Made by a program: the position numbers and the translations under genes | Part shown: piece after piece, positions 28,718 through 38,524 of the stretch | Layout: each line of letters starts with the position of its first letter | How positions within the stretch are numbered: position 1 is the stretch's first letter | Assembly: GCA_016716065.1 (NCBI GenBank) | Contig: JADJXA010000008.1 | Coordinates: forward strand, 62,001 to 126,000 | DNA length: 64,000 bases | From: Candidatus Leptovillus gracilis | Lineage (GTDB): Bacteria; Chloroflexota; Anaerolineae; Promineifilales; Promineifilaceae | Direction of reading: 5' to 3' | Notes under the pieces: generated by a model | What the model was told of the DNA's origin: nothing | The model's input: the letters and a program-made list of their open reading frames with translations, nothing else | The model's database searches: none

Positions 28718-30721
28718 TTACTTGGTAAATTTGAACAATGCTGTGTGCTCGAAGCCCGCGCCTTCGCCTAGATTGAGCTTAAGCGTCTTGCACGAGTTGG
28801 CATAAGTTTTTGGTGTTTTCCAGTTGAACTGGTAATTGCCATCGCCCAGGTTCTGCAAGCCAGACGAGCCAGAGCCGTACTCATCAATGCCGTCTTCAGT
28901 TATTCCCAGGTCGCAGGCCAGGGATGATACCGAGACCGTCACACCTGACAGGTTCGTCACCGGGGCACCATTGGCGTCCGTAACGCGCCACTTAAGCGGA
29001 ATGGTCTGCCCTGCTTTGGCTACGTTAAGTGTTGACCCCATATCCACTGGCGAGAAGAAACCCGTGAAGTTGTAGACAACGTTGTACGAAACGGCCGTAC
29101 TGTTTGAATTGCCAGCATTGTCGGCCGCGTTCACGGTGAAGGCCTTCACGCCAACAGAGGACGTGTTAACGGCGCTGCCATCTGGCACGGTCCCAGCACA
29201 GGAACTCAAGCCGGAACCACCCTCTTCATCCTGACAGGCATAGTCGGCGATGACGGATTGATTAAGCAAATAGGTTGCACCGTTGGCCGGCGTTGTGAGG
29301 CTAATCGTTGGCGCTGTGGTATCTACTGCCAGAGTACATGCTGTTGCTCCCCCTTCGGATGTATAGCCAATTGGGCACGGAATCTGCTCTACAGCGCCGC
29401 TTATATCTACATAGTAGCCCGGTTCAGCCAAGATGCACGATGTGGCGTTGGCGTTGGGCTGGTAGGAGCCAGGCTGGCAGGCGGTCTGTGCTATCAAACC
29501 GGCCGCCGCTACGTAGTTACCCGGTTCGGCCGTCAGGCAGAGGAGTGAACCGGTATGGGGCTGGTAACTGCCAGGCGCGCACGGTATAGCCGCTACGGCC
29601 CCGCTGACATTCACATACGTTCCGGCAGGAGCAGCGAAACAACTGACGGCGCCGCTGTTTGGCTGATAATAACCAGGGGGACAGGCAATCTGTGCCGTTG
29701 CGCCAGCGTTGGGCACATAATAACCGGGATCGGCATCCACACAGCCGCTGCCGTTATCATATTGCCCGACCGGGCATGGTTCCGGGGCAGTTTGTACGAT
29801 AGCCAGGCTGTGGTACACCCCAGCGGCGATGGCAGTCACGCCCGTCAGCCCGTCAGGTAGGGCCGCCTGCCCATAATAGTTCCAACCCCAAGCGACCACC
29901 GTGCCGTCGCTCTTCAGCGCTAGGCTGTGGTACCTACCAGCGGCGATGGCGGTCACGCCCGTCAGCCCGGCGGGAACATTAACCTGGCCCTCGCTGTTAG
30001 CCCCCCAGCCCACCACCGTGCCGTCGCTCTTCAGCGCCAAGTTGCTGTTATGACCGACGGAAATGGCGATCACACCCGTCAACCCGGCGGGAACATTGGT
30101 CTGGAAATTGCCGTTATACCCCCAGGCGACCACCGTGCCGTCGCCCTTCAGCGCCAGGCTGTGTAAGCTACCGTCTGCGATGGCAGTCACGCCCGTCAGC
30201 CCGGCGGGAACATCGTTCTGTCCAAAGTTCCAACCCCAAGCGACCACCGTACCGTCGCTCTTCAGTGCCATGCTGTGGTGGGCAGCGGCGGCGATAGCAG
30301 TCACACCCGTCAATCCGTCAGGGACAGTGCTCTGCCCATAATAGTTCCAACCCCAGGCGACCACTGTCCCGTCGCTCTTCAGCGCCAGACTGTGGTCAGT
30401 CCCAGCGGCGATGGCAACTACGCCTGTCAGTCCATCAGGGATGGTAGCCTTCCCATAGGTGTTATCACCCCAGCCCACCACCGTGCCGTCGCTCTTCAGG
30501 GCCAGGTTGTGAAGGTGAGTGCCGACGATGGCGGTAACGTCCGACAACCCGGCGGGAACATTGGTCTGGCCATGGGTGTTCCCACCCCAGGCAACCACCG
30601 TGCCGGGTGTAGCTGCATAGGCAGGGACGTTTCCACTTGCGGCCAGGATTCCGACCAGCATTACAATCAGCAGGGTCAGGCTTAGGCTGAAGCGGGTGGT
30701 CTTTTGAATCAATTGTTTCAT
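28718..30721 (-). CDS. Secreted RCC1-like beta-propeller protein with cysteine repeats and PxKF domain
   Basis: The signal peptide (LSLTLLIVMLVGILAASG, cleavage near AYA) is followed by about seven RCC1-like blades at residues 39-315 (motif LALKSDGTVVAWG and GLTGVTAIAAG). Residues about 320-470 are GCC2/GCC3-like cysteine repeats (CPPGYYQPNSGAVSC). There follow an Ig-like segment (TPANGATYLLNQSV) and a C-terminal PxKF domain (GQTIPLKWRVTDANGAPV; YQFNWKTPKTY). All parts suggest an exported adhesive or structural protein; no catalytic residues are seen. AAGGAG lies before the ATG. It follows a small gene by 2 bases, so the two form an operon. Confidence 0.85.
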   Translation of the reverse strand: MKQLIQKTTRFSLSLTLLIVMLVGILAASGNVPAYAATPGTVVAWGGNTHGQTNVPAGLSDVTAIVGTHLHNLALKSDGTVVGWGDNTYGKATIPDGLTGVVAIAAGTDHSLALKSDGTVVAWGWNYYGQSTVPDGLTGVTAIAAAAHHSMALKSDGTVVAWGWNFGQNDVPAGLTGVTAIADGSLHSLALKGDGTVVAWGYNGNFQTNVPAGLTGVIAISVGHNSNLALKSDGTVVGWGANSEGQVNVPAGLTGVTAIAAGRYHSLALKSDGTVVAWGWNYYGQAALPDGLTGVTAIAAGVYHSLAIVQTAPEPCPVGQYDNGSGCVDADPGYYVPNAGATAQIACPPGYYQPNSGAVSCFAAPAGTYVNVSGAVAAIPCAPGSYQPHTGSLLCLTAEPGNYVAAAGLIAQTACQPGSYQPNANATSCILAEPGYYVDISGAVEQIPCPIGYTSEGGATACTLAVDTTAPTISLTTPANGATYLLNQSVIADYACQDEEGGSGLSSCAGTVPDGSAVNTSSVGVKAFTVNAADNAGNSNSTAVSYNVVYNFTGFFSPVDMGSTLNVAKAGQTIPLKWRVTDANGAPVTNLSGVTVSVSSLACDLGITEDGIDEYGSGSSGLQNLGDGNYQFNWKTPKTYANSCKTLKLNLGEGAGFEHTALFKFTK

Positions 30722-30723
30722 GT

Positions 30724-30924
30724 CTATTTTTCTCCTTGAGTGTTGTTTTCAGCGCTGGCCGTTGGCGGGCGCGCCAGAAATCCGACAAAATGGGTAATGT
30801 CCGTAAAATAAATCATGGGTGACTGTTCCTTCACCTCCTCCAGGCTGATGCGGCAGAGGTCTGTACCCTCTTTCCACCACAGCCGCAGCAAATAGGATTT
30901 GTAGATTGATTTACCTTTCGTCAT
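30724..30924 (-). CDS. Small conserved-looking protein upstream of the RCC1 gene
   Basis: About 66 residues (MTKGKSIYKSYLLRLWWKEG then FTDITHFVGFLARP). The ATG at 30924 follows GAGAAGAAG; an earlier in-frame ATG at 30957 is possible. It has no signal peptide or known motif. It overlaps the same transcript as the secreted protein and is divergent from the BTAD regulator, whose target it may be. Confidence 0.55.
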   Translation of the reverse strand: MTKGKSIYKSYLLRLWWKEGTDLCRISLEEVKEQSPMIYFTDITHFVGFLARPPTASAENNTQGEK

Positions 30925-31044
30925 AATTACTTCTTCTCGATCTGGCCCATTCATCATGGTGCATTCATCACAGTATGGCGTTGCATCATTACTTCATCAT
31001 TACTTAGCGGCTGATTCGCCGCAGTAATTGGAGGTTCCTGGTTT

Positions 31045-34000
31045 TTGACCATGACGCTGCGGATTTCGTTCTTCGGCGGTTATCGCGTCTCACAGGGCGC
31101 CGCGGGCGAGGGCTTCACGTCGCAGCGTAAGGTAATGGGTCTGCTGGCCTTCCTGGCCCTGGAAGCGGCCCAGGTTCACAGCCGCGAGTTCCTGATGGGG
31201 CTGTTCTGGCCGGAACTGCCCGAAGCCGACGCCCGCAATAACCTGCGCGTATCCCTGGCCCGGCTGCGCAAGTCGCTTGATGAAGGACTGGCGACGGAAT
31301 CCCCGCTCATCGCTTCTCGCACTGACGTCGGCTTCCGCCTGAGTACGGCCGTCGCCATGGATGTGGCTAGCTTTGAATCGCTGCTGGCCCAGACCGAAGC
31401 TCATGCCCACGCCGGGCGGCCGGACTGTCCCACCTGCCGCGAGAAACTGGCTGCGGCCGCTGCCCTGTACCGCGGTCCCCTGCTGCAAGGCTTCTACCTC
31501 GACGATTGCCCGGCCTTTGAGGAATGGCTCTTTGTGCGCCGCGAAAGGCTTCTGCTGCAGGCAATGGAGGTGCTGGAGGATCTGGCCCAGGGGCTGGAAA
31601 AGAACGGCCGTTACCCGGAAGCCACTACTTATACCCGGCGTCAGCTCGAACAGGACGCGCTTTATGACAGCGCCCAGTCTCGCTTGCTGCGCCTCCTGGC
31701 CTATCAGGACCAGCACAATGTCGCCTTGCAGCAGTACCAGGTATTCCGGACAACCTTACGCAATGAGCTTGGCATCGAGCCGAGCGTCGAACTCATCCAA
31801 CTGGCGCAGCAGATTCAGGACCGCAGCCTACCCGCGCCTGGGGCGGCCCGTGCGCCGGAAAGCGCCATCCATCGCCACAATCTGCCCGAGAACCTGACGC
31901 CATTTTTCGGGCGGGAGTCGGAACTGGCGGAATTAGCGCAACGCCTGGCTCAACCCGATTACCGGCTCATCACCCTGGTCGGACCGGGCGGCGCCGGTAA
32001 GACGCGGCTTTCCCTGGAGGCGGCGCGGGCCAACCTGCACCGTTTCCCCGATGGCACGTTTTTCATTTCGCTGGCGGGCGTCGAAAGGGTTGAGAACGTC
32101 CCGGCGGCCGTGGCCGACGTCCTCGGCCTCCTGGGAGCTACGTCGCAGGCGCCGGAGGAGCAACTCATTCAGTACCTGTTAGCCAGGAAGATGTTGTTGA
32201 TAGTGGACAACCTGGAACATCTGATGGATGCCGTTGATGTCCTGCTGGCGATCCTCCGCCGCTGCCCCGGCATCGTCTTGCTGGTAACGTCGCGGCAGCG
32301 GCTTGACGTTCAGGCGGAGGATCTGTTCCGGCTGCGTGGGCTGCCGGTGCCCGTGCCCGTGCCAGAGCAGATTGAACAGGCCGGCAGCTTCGACGCTGTC
32401 CGCCTCTTCTGCGACCGGGCCCACCGGGTGGAGAAGTCGTTCAAGCTGACAGTGGACAACCGGGGCGATGTCAGCGCCATCTGCCGTCTCGTCGAAGGAT
32501 TGCCGCTAGCGCTTGAACTGGCGGCCAGTTGGATCCGGGACCTTTCGCCGGCCGAGCTGGCGCAGGTGATCGCTGAGAATGTAGACCGCCTGCGCACAAC
32601 GATGCGCGACGTGGCCCCACAGCATCGCAGCATCCGGGCCGTTTTTGATTACTCGTGGCGGCTGCTCACCGCTGAGGAGCAACTGCTCCTGGCCCGGCTG
32701 TCCGTCTTTCGTGGCGGCTTCACGCAAGAAGCGGCCAACCTGGTGGCGGCGGCAACGCCTACCGGCCTGACCGGCTTGCGCTATCGTTCGCTTATCCGGC
32801 AGTCGGGAAGCACCCGCTTTGACATGCACGAGCTCACGCGCCAGTTTGCCGCGGAGGAGTTACTGGAGATGGGCAAAAACGTTGCCACCCACGGCTTTCG
32901 CCAGCACGCCGACACCTTCACGAATCTTGTTGCAACCCAGGTGGAAGCGTTACACGGGCGCCACCCGCAGGAAGCCGTCAAGATCATCCAGCAAGACCTG
33001 GATAATGTGCGGCAGGCGTGGCTTTGGGCGGTTGGGGACGGCATTTGGCCAGCGATCCGGGCCAGCGTTATCGGGCTGTCCCGTTTTTACCAGGCTGTCG
33101 GCCTGCTGGCAGAGGGAGAGCAAATGATCGGGCAGGCGCTGGTGGCCGGGCGCGCGGAGGACGATGCCGCACTCGCCAGGGAACTGTCGCTGCAGATAGA
33201 CTTGCTTCTGGAACAGACCAGGCTCTTCATTCAGCAGGGAAAACTGGGCGATGCACTCCTTCAGGCAGAGACGGCCGTGAACCTTGCCCAAGAGTTAGGC
33301 GATTCGGTTCGTCGTGGCCGTGGACTCATGCTGCTGGGAAATGCCCATGCCAAGAACGGTGCGTTGCGGAAGAGTGTGCAATATCTGGAGGCCAGCCTGA
33401 CTGAAGCAAGACGTGGACAAGATCTGGCGTTGGAAGGCGAAACCCTTCGTTACCTCGGCACAACCATACAAAGTATGGAGGAGAGAGTGCAAGGGAATCT
33501 TTACATGCAACAAGCCTTAGCGATCAGCCGCGAGGTCGGCGACCGGATACAGGAGCAAGCTATCCTGCTCTATATGGGGGTCAACGAGATTGAGGCGCAG
33601 AATTACCTGGCCGGCCGCCAGTATCTTGAAGAAGCGCTGCCGATGCTCCAGGCTACGGGTAACCGACCTCTTGAATCACGGATCCAGAATGCCCTGGGCT
33701 TCGTCAACGCCGCTTTGGGCCAGTTGGAAAAAGCCCTGTCCTACCATGAGCGCTCGCGCCACATCTCCCACGACATTGGCGACCTTTTACAGGAGAGTCA
33801 CGCCTGCCATAATCTGTGTACGGTCAGTCGCAAGTTGGGGCGGCTGGAAGCGGCCGAGCAGCACGGCCGGGAGGCCCTGCGGCTGGCCTTGCACTTCGAC
33901 CTGGCCGAACCTATTGCTTATGCCTGGTTACACCTGGGCTATGTCTTCCACGACCAGGGAGATTTCAAATCTGCTGCAGAGGCGTTCATCCAATCGCGGG

Positions 34001-34377
34001 ATATCTGGCGAACGCACGAGCGATGGGGATTGATGATTGAAGCGACGGCCGGTCTGGCCATTTCGCTCTGGCAGCAACGGGAGACGGCCGCTGCCCTGTC
34101 TCAGGTTGAGGAAGTGCTTGATTTCCTGGCAGACCAACCCCTGCAAGGGGTGGATGAGCCGACACAAATCTACCTGAACTGTTATCGTGTGCTACATGGG
34201 AATGGGGAGGGCCGTGCGGATGCACTGTTACGGCAGGCGTATGATCGGTTGCAGGTGGTCGCCGACAAGATAGACGATTCAGCCCTTCGTACTGCATTTT
34301 GGCAGAATATACCGGCCCACCGCGCGCTTCTTCAATGGTATACCCAAACTATTAACAAGGGCAATGTGTCGCTTTGA
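31045..34377 (+). CDS. SARP/AfsR-type regulator: BTAD, NB-ARC NTPase and TPR
   Basis: Residues 5-105 form a winged helix (SREFLMGLFWPELPEADARN, then LRVSLARLRKSL) and about 110-262 a bacterial transcriptional activator domain (LLRLLAYQDQHNVALQQYQ). An NB-ARC NTPase follows, with FFGRESEL, Walker A GPGGAGKTRLS (312-322), Walker B LLIVDNLEHL (about 383) and VEGLPLALELAASW. Residues about 690-1090 are TPRs. Such regulators activate transcription after NTP- and ligand-dependent opening. TTG at 31045 has GGAGG 10 bases upstream; ATG at 31051 is the alternative. The gene is clearly more G+C-rich than the island and is divergent from the RCC1 operon. The intergenic GCGGC/GCCGC hairpin at about 31006-31021 could be an operator. 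Confidence 0.9.
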   Translation: MTMTLRISFFGGYRVSQGAAGEGFTSQRKVMGLLAFLALEAAQVHSREFLMGLFWPELPEADARNNLRVSLARLRKSLDEGLATESPLIASRTDVGFRLSTAVAMDVASFESLLAQTEAHAHAGRPDCPTCREKLAAAAALYRGPLLQGFYLDDCPAFEEWLFVRRERLLLQAMEVLEDLAQGLEKNGRYPEATTYTRRQLEQDALYDSAQSRLLRLLAYQDQHNVALQQYQVFRTTLRNELGIEPSVELIQLAQQIQDRSLPAPGAARAPESAIHRHNLPENLTPFFGRESELAELAQRLAQPDYRLITLVGPGGAGKTRLSLEAARANLHRFPDGTFFISLAGVERVENVPAAVADVLGLLGATSQAPEEQLIQYLLARKMLLIVDNLEHLMDAVDVLLAILRRCPGIVLLVTSRQRLDVQAEDLFRLRGLPVPVPVPEQIEQAGSFDAVRLFCDRAHRVEKSFKLTVDNRGDVSAICRLVEGLPLALELAASWIRDLSPAELAQVIAENVDRLRTTMRDVAPQHRSIRAVFDYSWRLLTAEEQLLLARLSVFRGGFTQEAANLVAAATPTGLTGLRYRSLIRQSGSTRFDMHELTRQFAAEELLEMGKNVATHGFRQHADTFTNLVATQVEALHGRHPQEAVKIIQQDLDNVRQAWLWAVGDGIWPAIRASVIGLSRFYQAVGLLAEGEQMIGQALVAGRAEDDAALARELSLQIDLLLEQTRLFIQQGKLGDALLQAETAVNLAQELGDSVRRGRGLMLLGNAHAKNGALRKSVQYLEASLTEARRGQDLALEGETLRYLGTTIQSMEERVQGNLYMQQALAISREVGDRIQEQAILLYMGVNEIEAQNYLAGRQYLEEALPMLQATGNRPLESRIQNALGFVNAALGQLEKALSYHERSRHISHDIGDLLQESHACHNLCTVSRKLGRLEAAEQHGREALRLALHFDLAEPIAYAWLHLGYVFHDQGDFKSAAEAFIQSRDIWRTHERWGLMIEATAGLAISLWQQRETAAALSQVEEVLDFLADQPLQGVDEPTQIYLNCYRVLHGNGEGRADALLRQAYDRLQVVADKIDDSALRTAFWQNIPAHRALLQWYTQTINKGNVSL

Positions 34378-34414
34378 AATGATTTTTTCGTTCATCCAGG
34401 TAAAGCTTATGGGC

Positions 34415-34663
34415 TCAACCACCGGTAATTTCTCTCATGACGGCCGTTTCACTATTGGCGATAATATCAGCTTCGATTTCAGCCTGGTTGAGATGATAGT
34501 AAGCCAGGGCAGTATAGACATCGGCCAACGTCAGGTTCATTTCACCAGCAATTTCTTCGGCTGATAAACCCATGCTTGTTTCTAACCAGAAACTTGCGAC
34601 CTGGCCCTGTTGGATAGAAAATGTGAGCGTGATATTGGCTTGGAAAACGGCCGTTATGCCCAA
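34415..34663 (-). pseudogene. DUF433-like antitoxin remnant beside the IS630 copy
   Basis: The C-terminal part (GLSAEEIAGEMNLTLADVYT and ALAYYHLNQAEIEADI) matches the helix-turn-helix of DUF433/VapB-like antitoxins. The usual N-terminal half is absent, and the frame meets a stop at the IS630 junction. No adjacent toxin remains, so the locus was probably cut by the IS. Confidence 0.55.
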
Positions 34664-34681
34664 CAGCAGCTTTACCTAGTA

Positions 34682-35841
34682 CCTCAACTTTCTAATTTTG
34701 AGGGGTAATACTCTTTGAAAACGCGACGAGCATCTTCAACGGTGAATCCCCAATGAATTTTGCGACAAGCGTCATTGCTGTGCATTTCCCAAGACATTAG
34801 TTCGGCTTGCAATGTCCATTCATCGGCCAGACGACGGCGCAAGCATTGGTGTCGCATAATGCCAATCTCGATTTCAGCCATGTTAAGCCATGAACCGTGC
34901 GGCGGTGTGTAATGAAAGCAAAGGCGGTTGGTAATTCGATCTGCTTCTACTTTACCGAAAACTTCTATTAAAACAGCGGTGTTGTGCGTGTTGAGATTGT
35001 CCATGACGACATCAATGCAGTCTGCATCAGGGTATAAAATGTCAACTAAATAGCGCATCGCATAAGCAAAATCTTGTTTTTTGCGCTGGCGAGTTATGAG
35101 TACTGTTCGCTTGCCAGCTTTAGGCTCGACAATCATAAACAAGTTCCGAGTACCATTGCGTTTATATTCTGAATCTTGTTTAGCCAACACACCTGGCTTT
35201 ACCAGAATAGGGTCGCGTACATGACCCAACAATTGATAACTGGCTTCATCAAAACAAACCGTTGGACGTTTGGGGTCGTATTCTTGCCGGTATAAAGCCA
35301 AAATCGCTTCCATTCGTCTGATGAACAAGGGCGTAATCGACAATACACCAACTTTTTATCAGCCAGGGCTTGAGGTTGTTGTTTTTAAGGTTAGCCGTAC
35401 CTTTTCTCGACTAATGGACATCACAATGCCCTCAGCGATCATCTTTTCGGTCAGCAACTCAATTGTCCACTGGGCGTATCCTTCCGGTGGGTCGCTGCAG
35501 GCTAACGCCACCAAATATGCTTCTTGTTCATCCGTTAATTTTGGTTCGGACGGCGGGTATGGATTGCCATTCAACGCCATTTCCATACCGTCATGCCAAA
35601 AACGCTGCCGTGTTCGGCGTACAGTTTCTTCACCAATATATAACAGCGCGGCAATTTCTTTGTCCGTTTTACCTTCGTCGCTTTTTAAGAGAATGTGAGC
35701 GCGGGTAATCACTTTTGCTTTATTGCTGCCCACGCACACTATTTTCTCCAAATGCTTTCTTTGTTTAGGTGTAAGGTCAACATGATAGATTTTTTCCATT
35801 CCTCAAGGATAACCTCACCCCTCATTTTTAGAAAGTTACGG
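34682..35841 (-). mobile_element. IS630-family insertion sequence, copy 2 (inverted)
   Basis: About 1160 bp bounded by TA at 34680-34681 and 35842-35843, with the same inverted repeats as copy 1 but in opposite orientation. Confidence 0.9.
34684..35799 (-). pseudogene. IS630-family transposase, inactivated copy
   Basis: Differs from copy 1 by an A-to-C change that breaks the A8 slippery run (TTA AAA ACA) and by loss of two bases (CA) before FIRRMEAIL, which throws the DDE frame out of the shifted frame. Both halves remain open separately, but no simple frameshift joins them. Confidence 0.8.
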
Positions 35842-35852
35842 TACTATAGGAC

Positions 35853-35886
35853 AAAGAACTCTCAAAATTACTTGAGGGTTCTTTTT
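35853..35886 (+). terminator. Intrinsic terminator-like hairpin
   Basis: AAAGAACTCTCAA pairs with TTGAGGGTTCTTT (one mismatch) around a 6-base loop and runs into TTTTTG. A-runs on the other side make it potentially bidirectional. It lies past the end of the leftward PIN gene. Confidence 0.6.
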
Positions 35887-35993
35887 GTTTTATAGGTATC
35901 AGGGCAGTTTATACCTGAGGGAAAGATTCCAACATTATAGGGTAAAGAAACCCAAGTTTTGTAAGAAATATGATGAAAGCAAACTTGATTGTG

Positions 35994-36464
35994 TCATAGT
36001 TCTTCCAGTTTCTGTACGGGCGATCGATACCCTTTGCTAACCATCTGGCCTAGAATTTCATTCGCTTCCAATAAGGTCAACGTATCAATTTCAACCAGGC
36101 GCAATAAAACGCCTAACGTACCACTGACAGGGATTTTCAATTGGGCTGCCAGTTTACGGGCATCTCGATCATCAGTGAGGATACGGCCGTTTCGTTGGGC
36201 AGCCATAGCCAGACAGGCAGCTTCGCCTGCATTCACGCGCATCAACAATTCCTGGAACACCGTTTCTTCTTTAGCTTCCAAGTTGATGACTTCAAGCCAA
36301 TCCAACCTGGTTTCTGGTACACGACCTCTGGCAATTCCTTCATTAAATTCGTCAATTACTTGTGGTGTGGTTGCGACCTGGCTCCCCAGTGCGATGGTTA
36401 ACAATTCAATATGACCCACTAACGCAAAGTTCGAAAGAACTGTATTGTCAAGCAGCAGCATCAT
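35994..36464 (-). CDS. PIN-like (DUF3368) toxin
   Basis: Residues 4-8 (LLDNT) and GEAACLAMA, then ILTDDRDAR, give the acidic metal-binding triad of PIN ribonucleases (D6, E about 77, D about 97-99). At 156 residues it is the usual DUF3368 length. Its start overlaps the stop of the upstream antitoxin gene by 4 bases, the classic toxin-antitoxin coupling. It probably cleaves RNA when the antitoxin is lost. Confidence 0.82.
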   Translation of the reverse strand: MMLLLDNTVLSNFALVGHIELLTIALGSQVATTPQVIDEFNEGIARGRVPETRLDWLEVINLEAKEETVFQELLMRVNAGEAACLAMAAQRNGRILTDDRDARKLAAQLKIPVSGTLGVLLRLVEIDTLTLLEANEILGQMVSKGYRSPVQKLEEL

Positions 36465-36799
36465 GGGGTCGGACTATTATCTTCTTGAGAGAACCAGGAA
36501 CTTAACGCCTGAGCTTCGGCTCGTGCTTCGGCTATGTCAACAGGGCCTATTCGCAGAGGAATGCCCAACTCTATGAAGCGGTCACGCAATTCAAGTTCAT
36601 GCATACCCAGCATTTCGGCCGCTTTGCCCAGATTGATTTCCTCATCCAAATAAGCACTGACAACCAGTGACCAGGCCAGGTCTGGATTACTTTCAAGCAT
36701 TCCCTGCAACGCAGTATTAACCAGCTTGGGTTGCTGTTTATGCAATTTGGTTAAGTAGGTAAAAGTCCAGTCTGCTGACCACATCATAGGTTCTGCCAT
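36461..36799 (-). CDS. UPF0175-like antitoxin
   Basis: A 112-residue protein with a helix-turn-helix pattern (LVVSAYLDEEINLGKAAEML then ELRDRFIELGIPLRIGPVD) typical of UPF0175 antitoxins paired with DUF3368 PIN toxins. It precedes and overlaps the toxin gene. A decayed copy of this gene pair lies at 44950-45238. A hairpin-bearing repeat element begins 109 bases upstream of its start. Confidence 0.75.
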   Translation of the reverse strand: MAEPMMWSADWTFTYLTKLHKQQPKLVNTALQGMLESNPDLAWSLVVSAYLDEEINLGKAAEMLGMHELELRDRFIELGIPLRIGPVDIAEARAEAQALSSWFSQEDNSPTP

Positions 36800-36907
36800 C
36801 TAAAGTTTAGAAGATAATTCAACGAGAACAGTATACCATATTTACATCACTGTGAGCTTTCCAAGAACTTCGCTGATGATTCGATAATGATCGGCATGTG
36901 ATGCCCA

Positions 36908-37080
36908 AACCACACACCTGTGCCCAATGTTACCTCCAAACCCGTCGCTCCCGCTCTGGGCAAAAGCTAAAAAAGCTCTCGATTTAGTCGAGAGCTTTTT
37001 GTTTTCTGCGCGCCACACCCGCTGCGGGTTCCACCCTGAGTCGCTCCCGCCAACCATACTGGGGAAAAACGGCCGTTTCC
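36908..37080 (+). repeat. Hairpin element family, copy 1
   Basis: Begins AAACCACACACCTG, contains CGTCGCTCCCGCTCTGGG, then the perfect stem AGCTCTCGA/TCGAGAGCT (36970-37000) with A-run before and T-run after, then CCGCTGCGGGTTCCACCC and GTCGCTCCCGCCAACCATAC. The stem with symmetric A/T tails looks like a bidirectional terminator. Confidence 0.9.
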
Positions 37081-37082
37081 CC

Positions 37083-37199
37083 TCACGACAAATTCGCTTT
37101 ATCAAACCGTCCCGTCAGCGCCGCCCGCCGCGCATAAGCGGCCCAAATTTTCTCCAGACGGCTGGCAAACGTCGTTTCCGTTCCCCGGTAGATGGCTAA
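37083..37199 (-). pseudogene. C-terminal gene scrap shared with 51594-51700
   Basis: On the minus strand the frame reads ETTFASRLEKIWAAYARRAA then LTGRFDKANLS and a stop. A homologous scrap with conservative differences (ETTFADRLEKIRVIYARRAA) lies at 51594. The parent protein is not recognised. The remaining spacer up to 37404 shows only ACGGCCGT motifs. Confidence 0.45.
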
Positions 37200-37404
37200 T
37201 TCTGGGACCACGCGACCACAGTTATCATCACGCTTTTGAGGTTGTGGACAACGGCCGTTTTCCCCACCATCCCCAATCAGTTCACCTCTCATCCGTCGCC
37301 ACCCAATATGCGCCTACGCCCAGGCAGAGCGCCGACCCTACCACGATTACACTAAAAACCGGGAAAACGTAGACAATCAAGACGGGTTGCAGCACAATAA
37401 TGTC

Positions 37405-38364
37405 ATGGCAAAACGACTCTTTCGCACAACATCCAAACCACAATCGGCAAAATCCGTTCAGTCGCCCCATCATCCACCCACAACCTACCCAGACCAACAA
37501 ACCTGGCGCAGGATTGTCTTTCAACGCGACCAGATTTTGCGGCAGTTAATAGCTGGCTCAGTGGGAAACGACCCTAATATTGTCACCAGACTTGTCAGCC
37601 AATTTGGCGCGTATGAGGTTGGCTATGTTTTACAACGCTACCAAGGACATATCCATACGTCATTTTTGACTGATGAAACGGCCGTTTACCGTCACTATCG
37701 CCTCTTATTTGCCCAGTTTGGCGGCAACAGGCCCTTCTTATCCAAACGTGGCTTTGATGAAGCTATCACGAAAGAAACGAAGAATCCCAATCAGCTGCGA
37801 CGCATGTTGATGGGCATGTCTAACCCAGATGACGTTTTTGAATCGGACCGATTAACACATCTGGGTTATGCCACCGACATAACACCGCGAGACATACCAC
37901 CCCAACCGATCAACTTTAAAGCGCCGAAGCCAGGCAACTATAGCCCCCTGTTGACGCCTTTATTAAACTTAGGCTGGCAGTTGGACGAAGCCGCCATGAA
38001 AATGATGCCCGACTTTTCCCAGGAGGCGCAGTGGCACAGTGTGCTGCCAGAACTGAGCCAAATGGCGGCTGACCCGGGCCTGGTGAATGGCTGGCCGGGG
38101 CAGCCGGCTAGTTGGGCGCCTTATCACGCCCTGACCGTGTTAGGGCATTTGCGGGGTACGCTGATTGGGCGCAGATTTATAGACTTGTTAAACGGCAGTC
38201 CGGCCAAACATGCCGATCTGAATGCTTATCTGGTTTATGCCTTGGATGAGTTGGGGGACAAAACGGCCGTGCCCGCCATCCGGGCCGCCTTCAACCAAAA
38301 CCGGGTAAACCGAGACGTCATAGGGCCAGAAAGTATCAAATTACTTGGTGGCGGCCTAGGGTAA
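37405..38364 (+). CDS. Hypothetical protein, HEAT-like C-terminal part
   Basis: About 319 residues. The N-terminus is basic and the centre helical. The C-terminal part (HALTVLGHLRGTLIGRRFID; YLVYALDELGDKTAVPAIRA) resembles HEAT-like repeats that track protein contacts. ATG at 37405 is chosen over an in-frame TTG at 37387, though neither has a strong ribosome site. No catalytic motif is seen and the family is not recognised. Confidence 0.6.
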   Translation: MAKRLFRTTSKPQSAKSVQSPHHPPTTYPDQQTWRRIVFQRDQILRQLIAGSVGNDPNIVTRLVSQFGAYEVGYVLQRYQGHIHTSFLTDETAVYRHYRLLFAQFGGNRPFLSKRGFDEAITKETKNPNQLRRMLMGMSNPDDVFESDRLTHLGYATDITPRDIPPQPINFKAPKPGNYSPLLTPLLNLGWQLDEAAMKMMPDFSQEAQWHSVLPELSQMAADPGLVNGWPGQPASWAPYHALTVLGHLRGTLIGRRFIDLLNGSPAKHADLNAYLVYALDELGDKTAVPAIRAAFNQNRVNRDVIGPESIKLLGGGLG

Positions 38365-38524
38365 ATTTTCGCCCGACGCCGACAAACCTCTAAGGCTGTC
38401 TGGAAAAGTTTGCCGGTTGGTTAGTTTGCTGGTTGGTTTTCAGCCAACCCTCAAACTGACCAACCATCGAACCTCTCCAGAGAGCCTTAGTAATTACCAG
38501 CCATTGAGCAAAGGAGATGTCTCT

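Noticed and set aside
29258..30685. Several plus-strand frames opposite the RCC1-like gene
   Set aside because: They result from the repetitive blade sequence; the minus strand has signal peptide, domain order and ribosome site.
36842..37105. Leftward reading frames over the hairpin elements (also at 41503, 45120 and 56906) giving similar peptides
   Set aside because: The peptides are similar because the DNA element is repeated. Frames differ in start and end, cross a terminator-like stem and lack ribosome sites.
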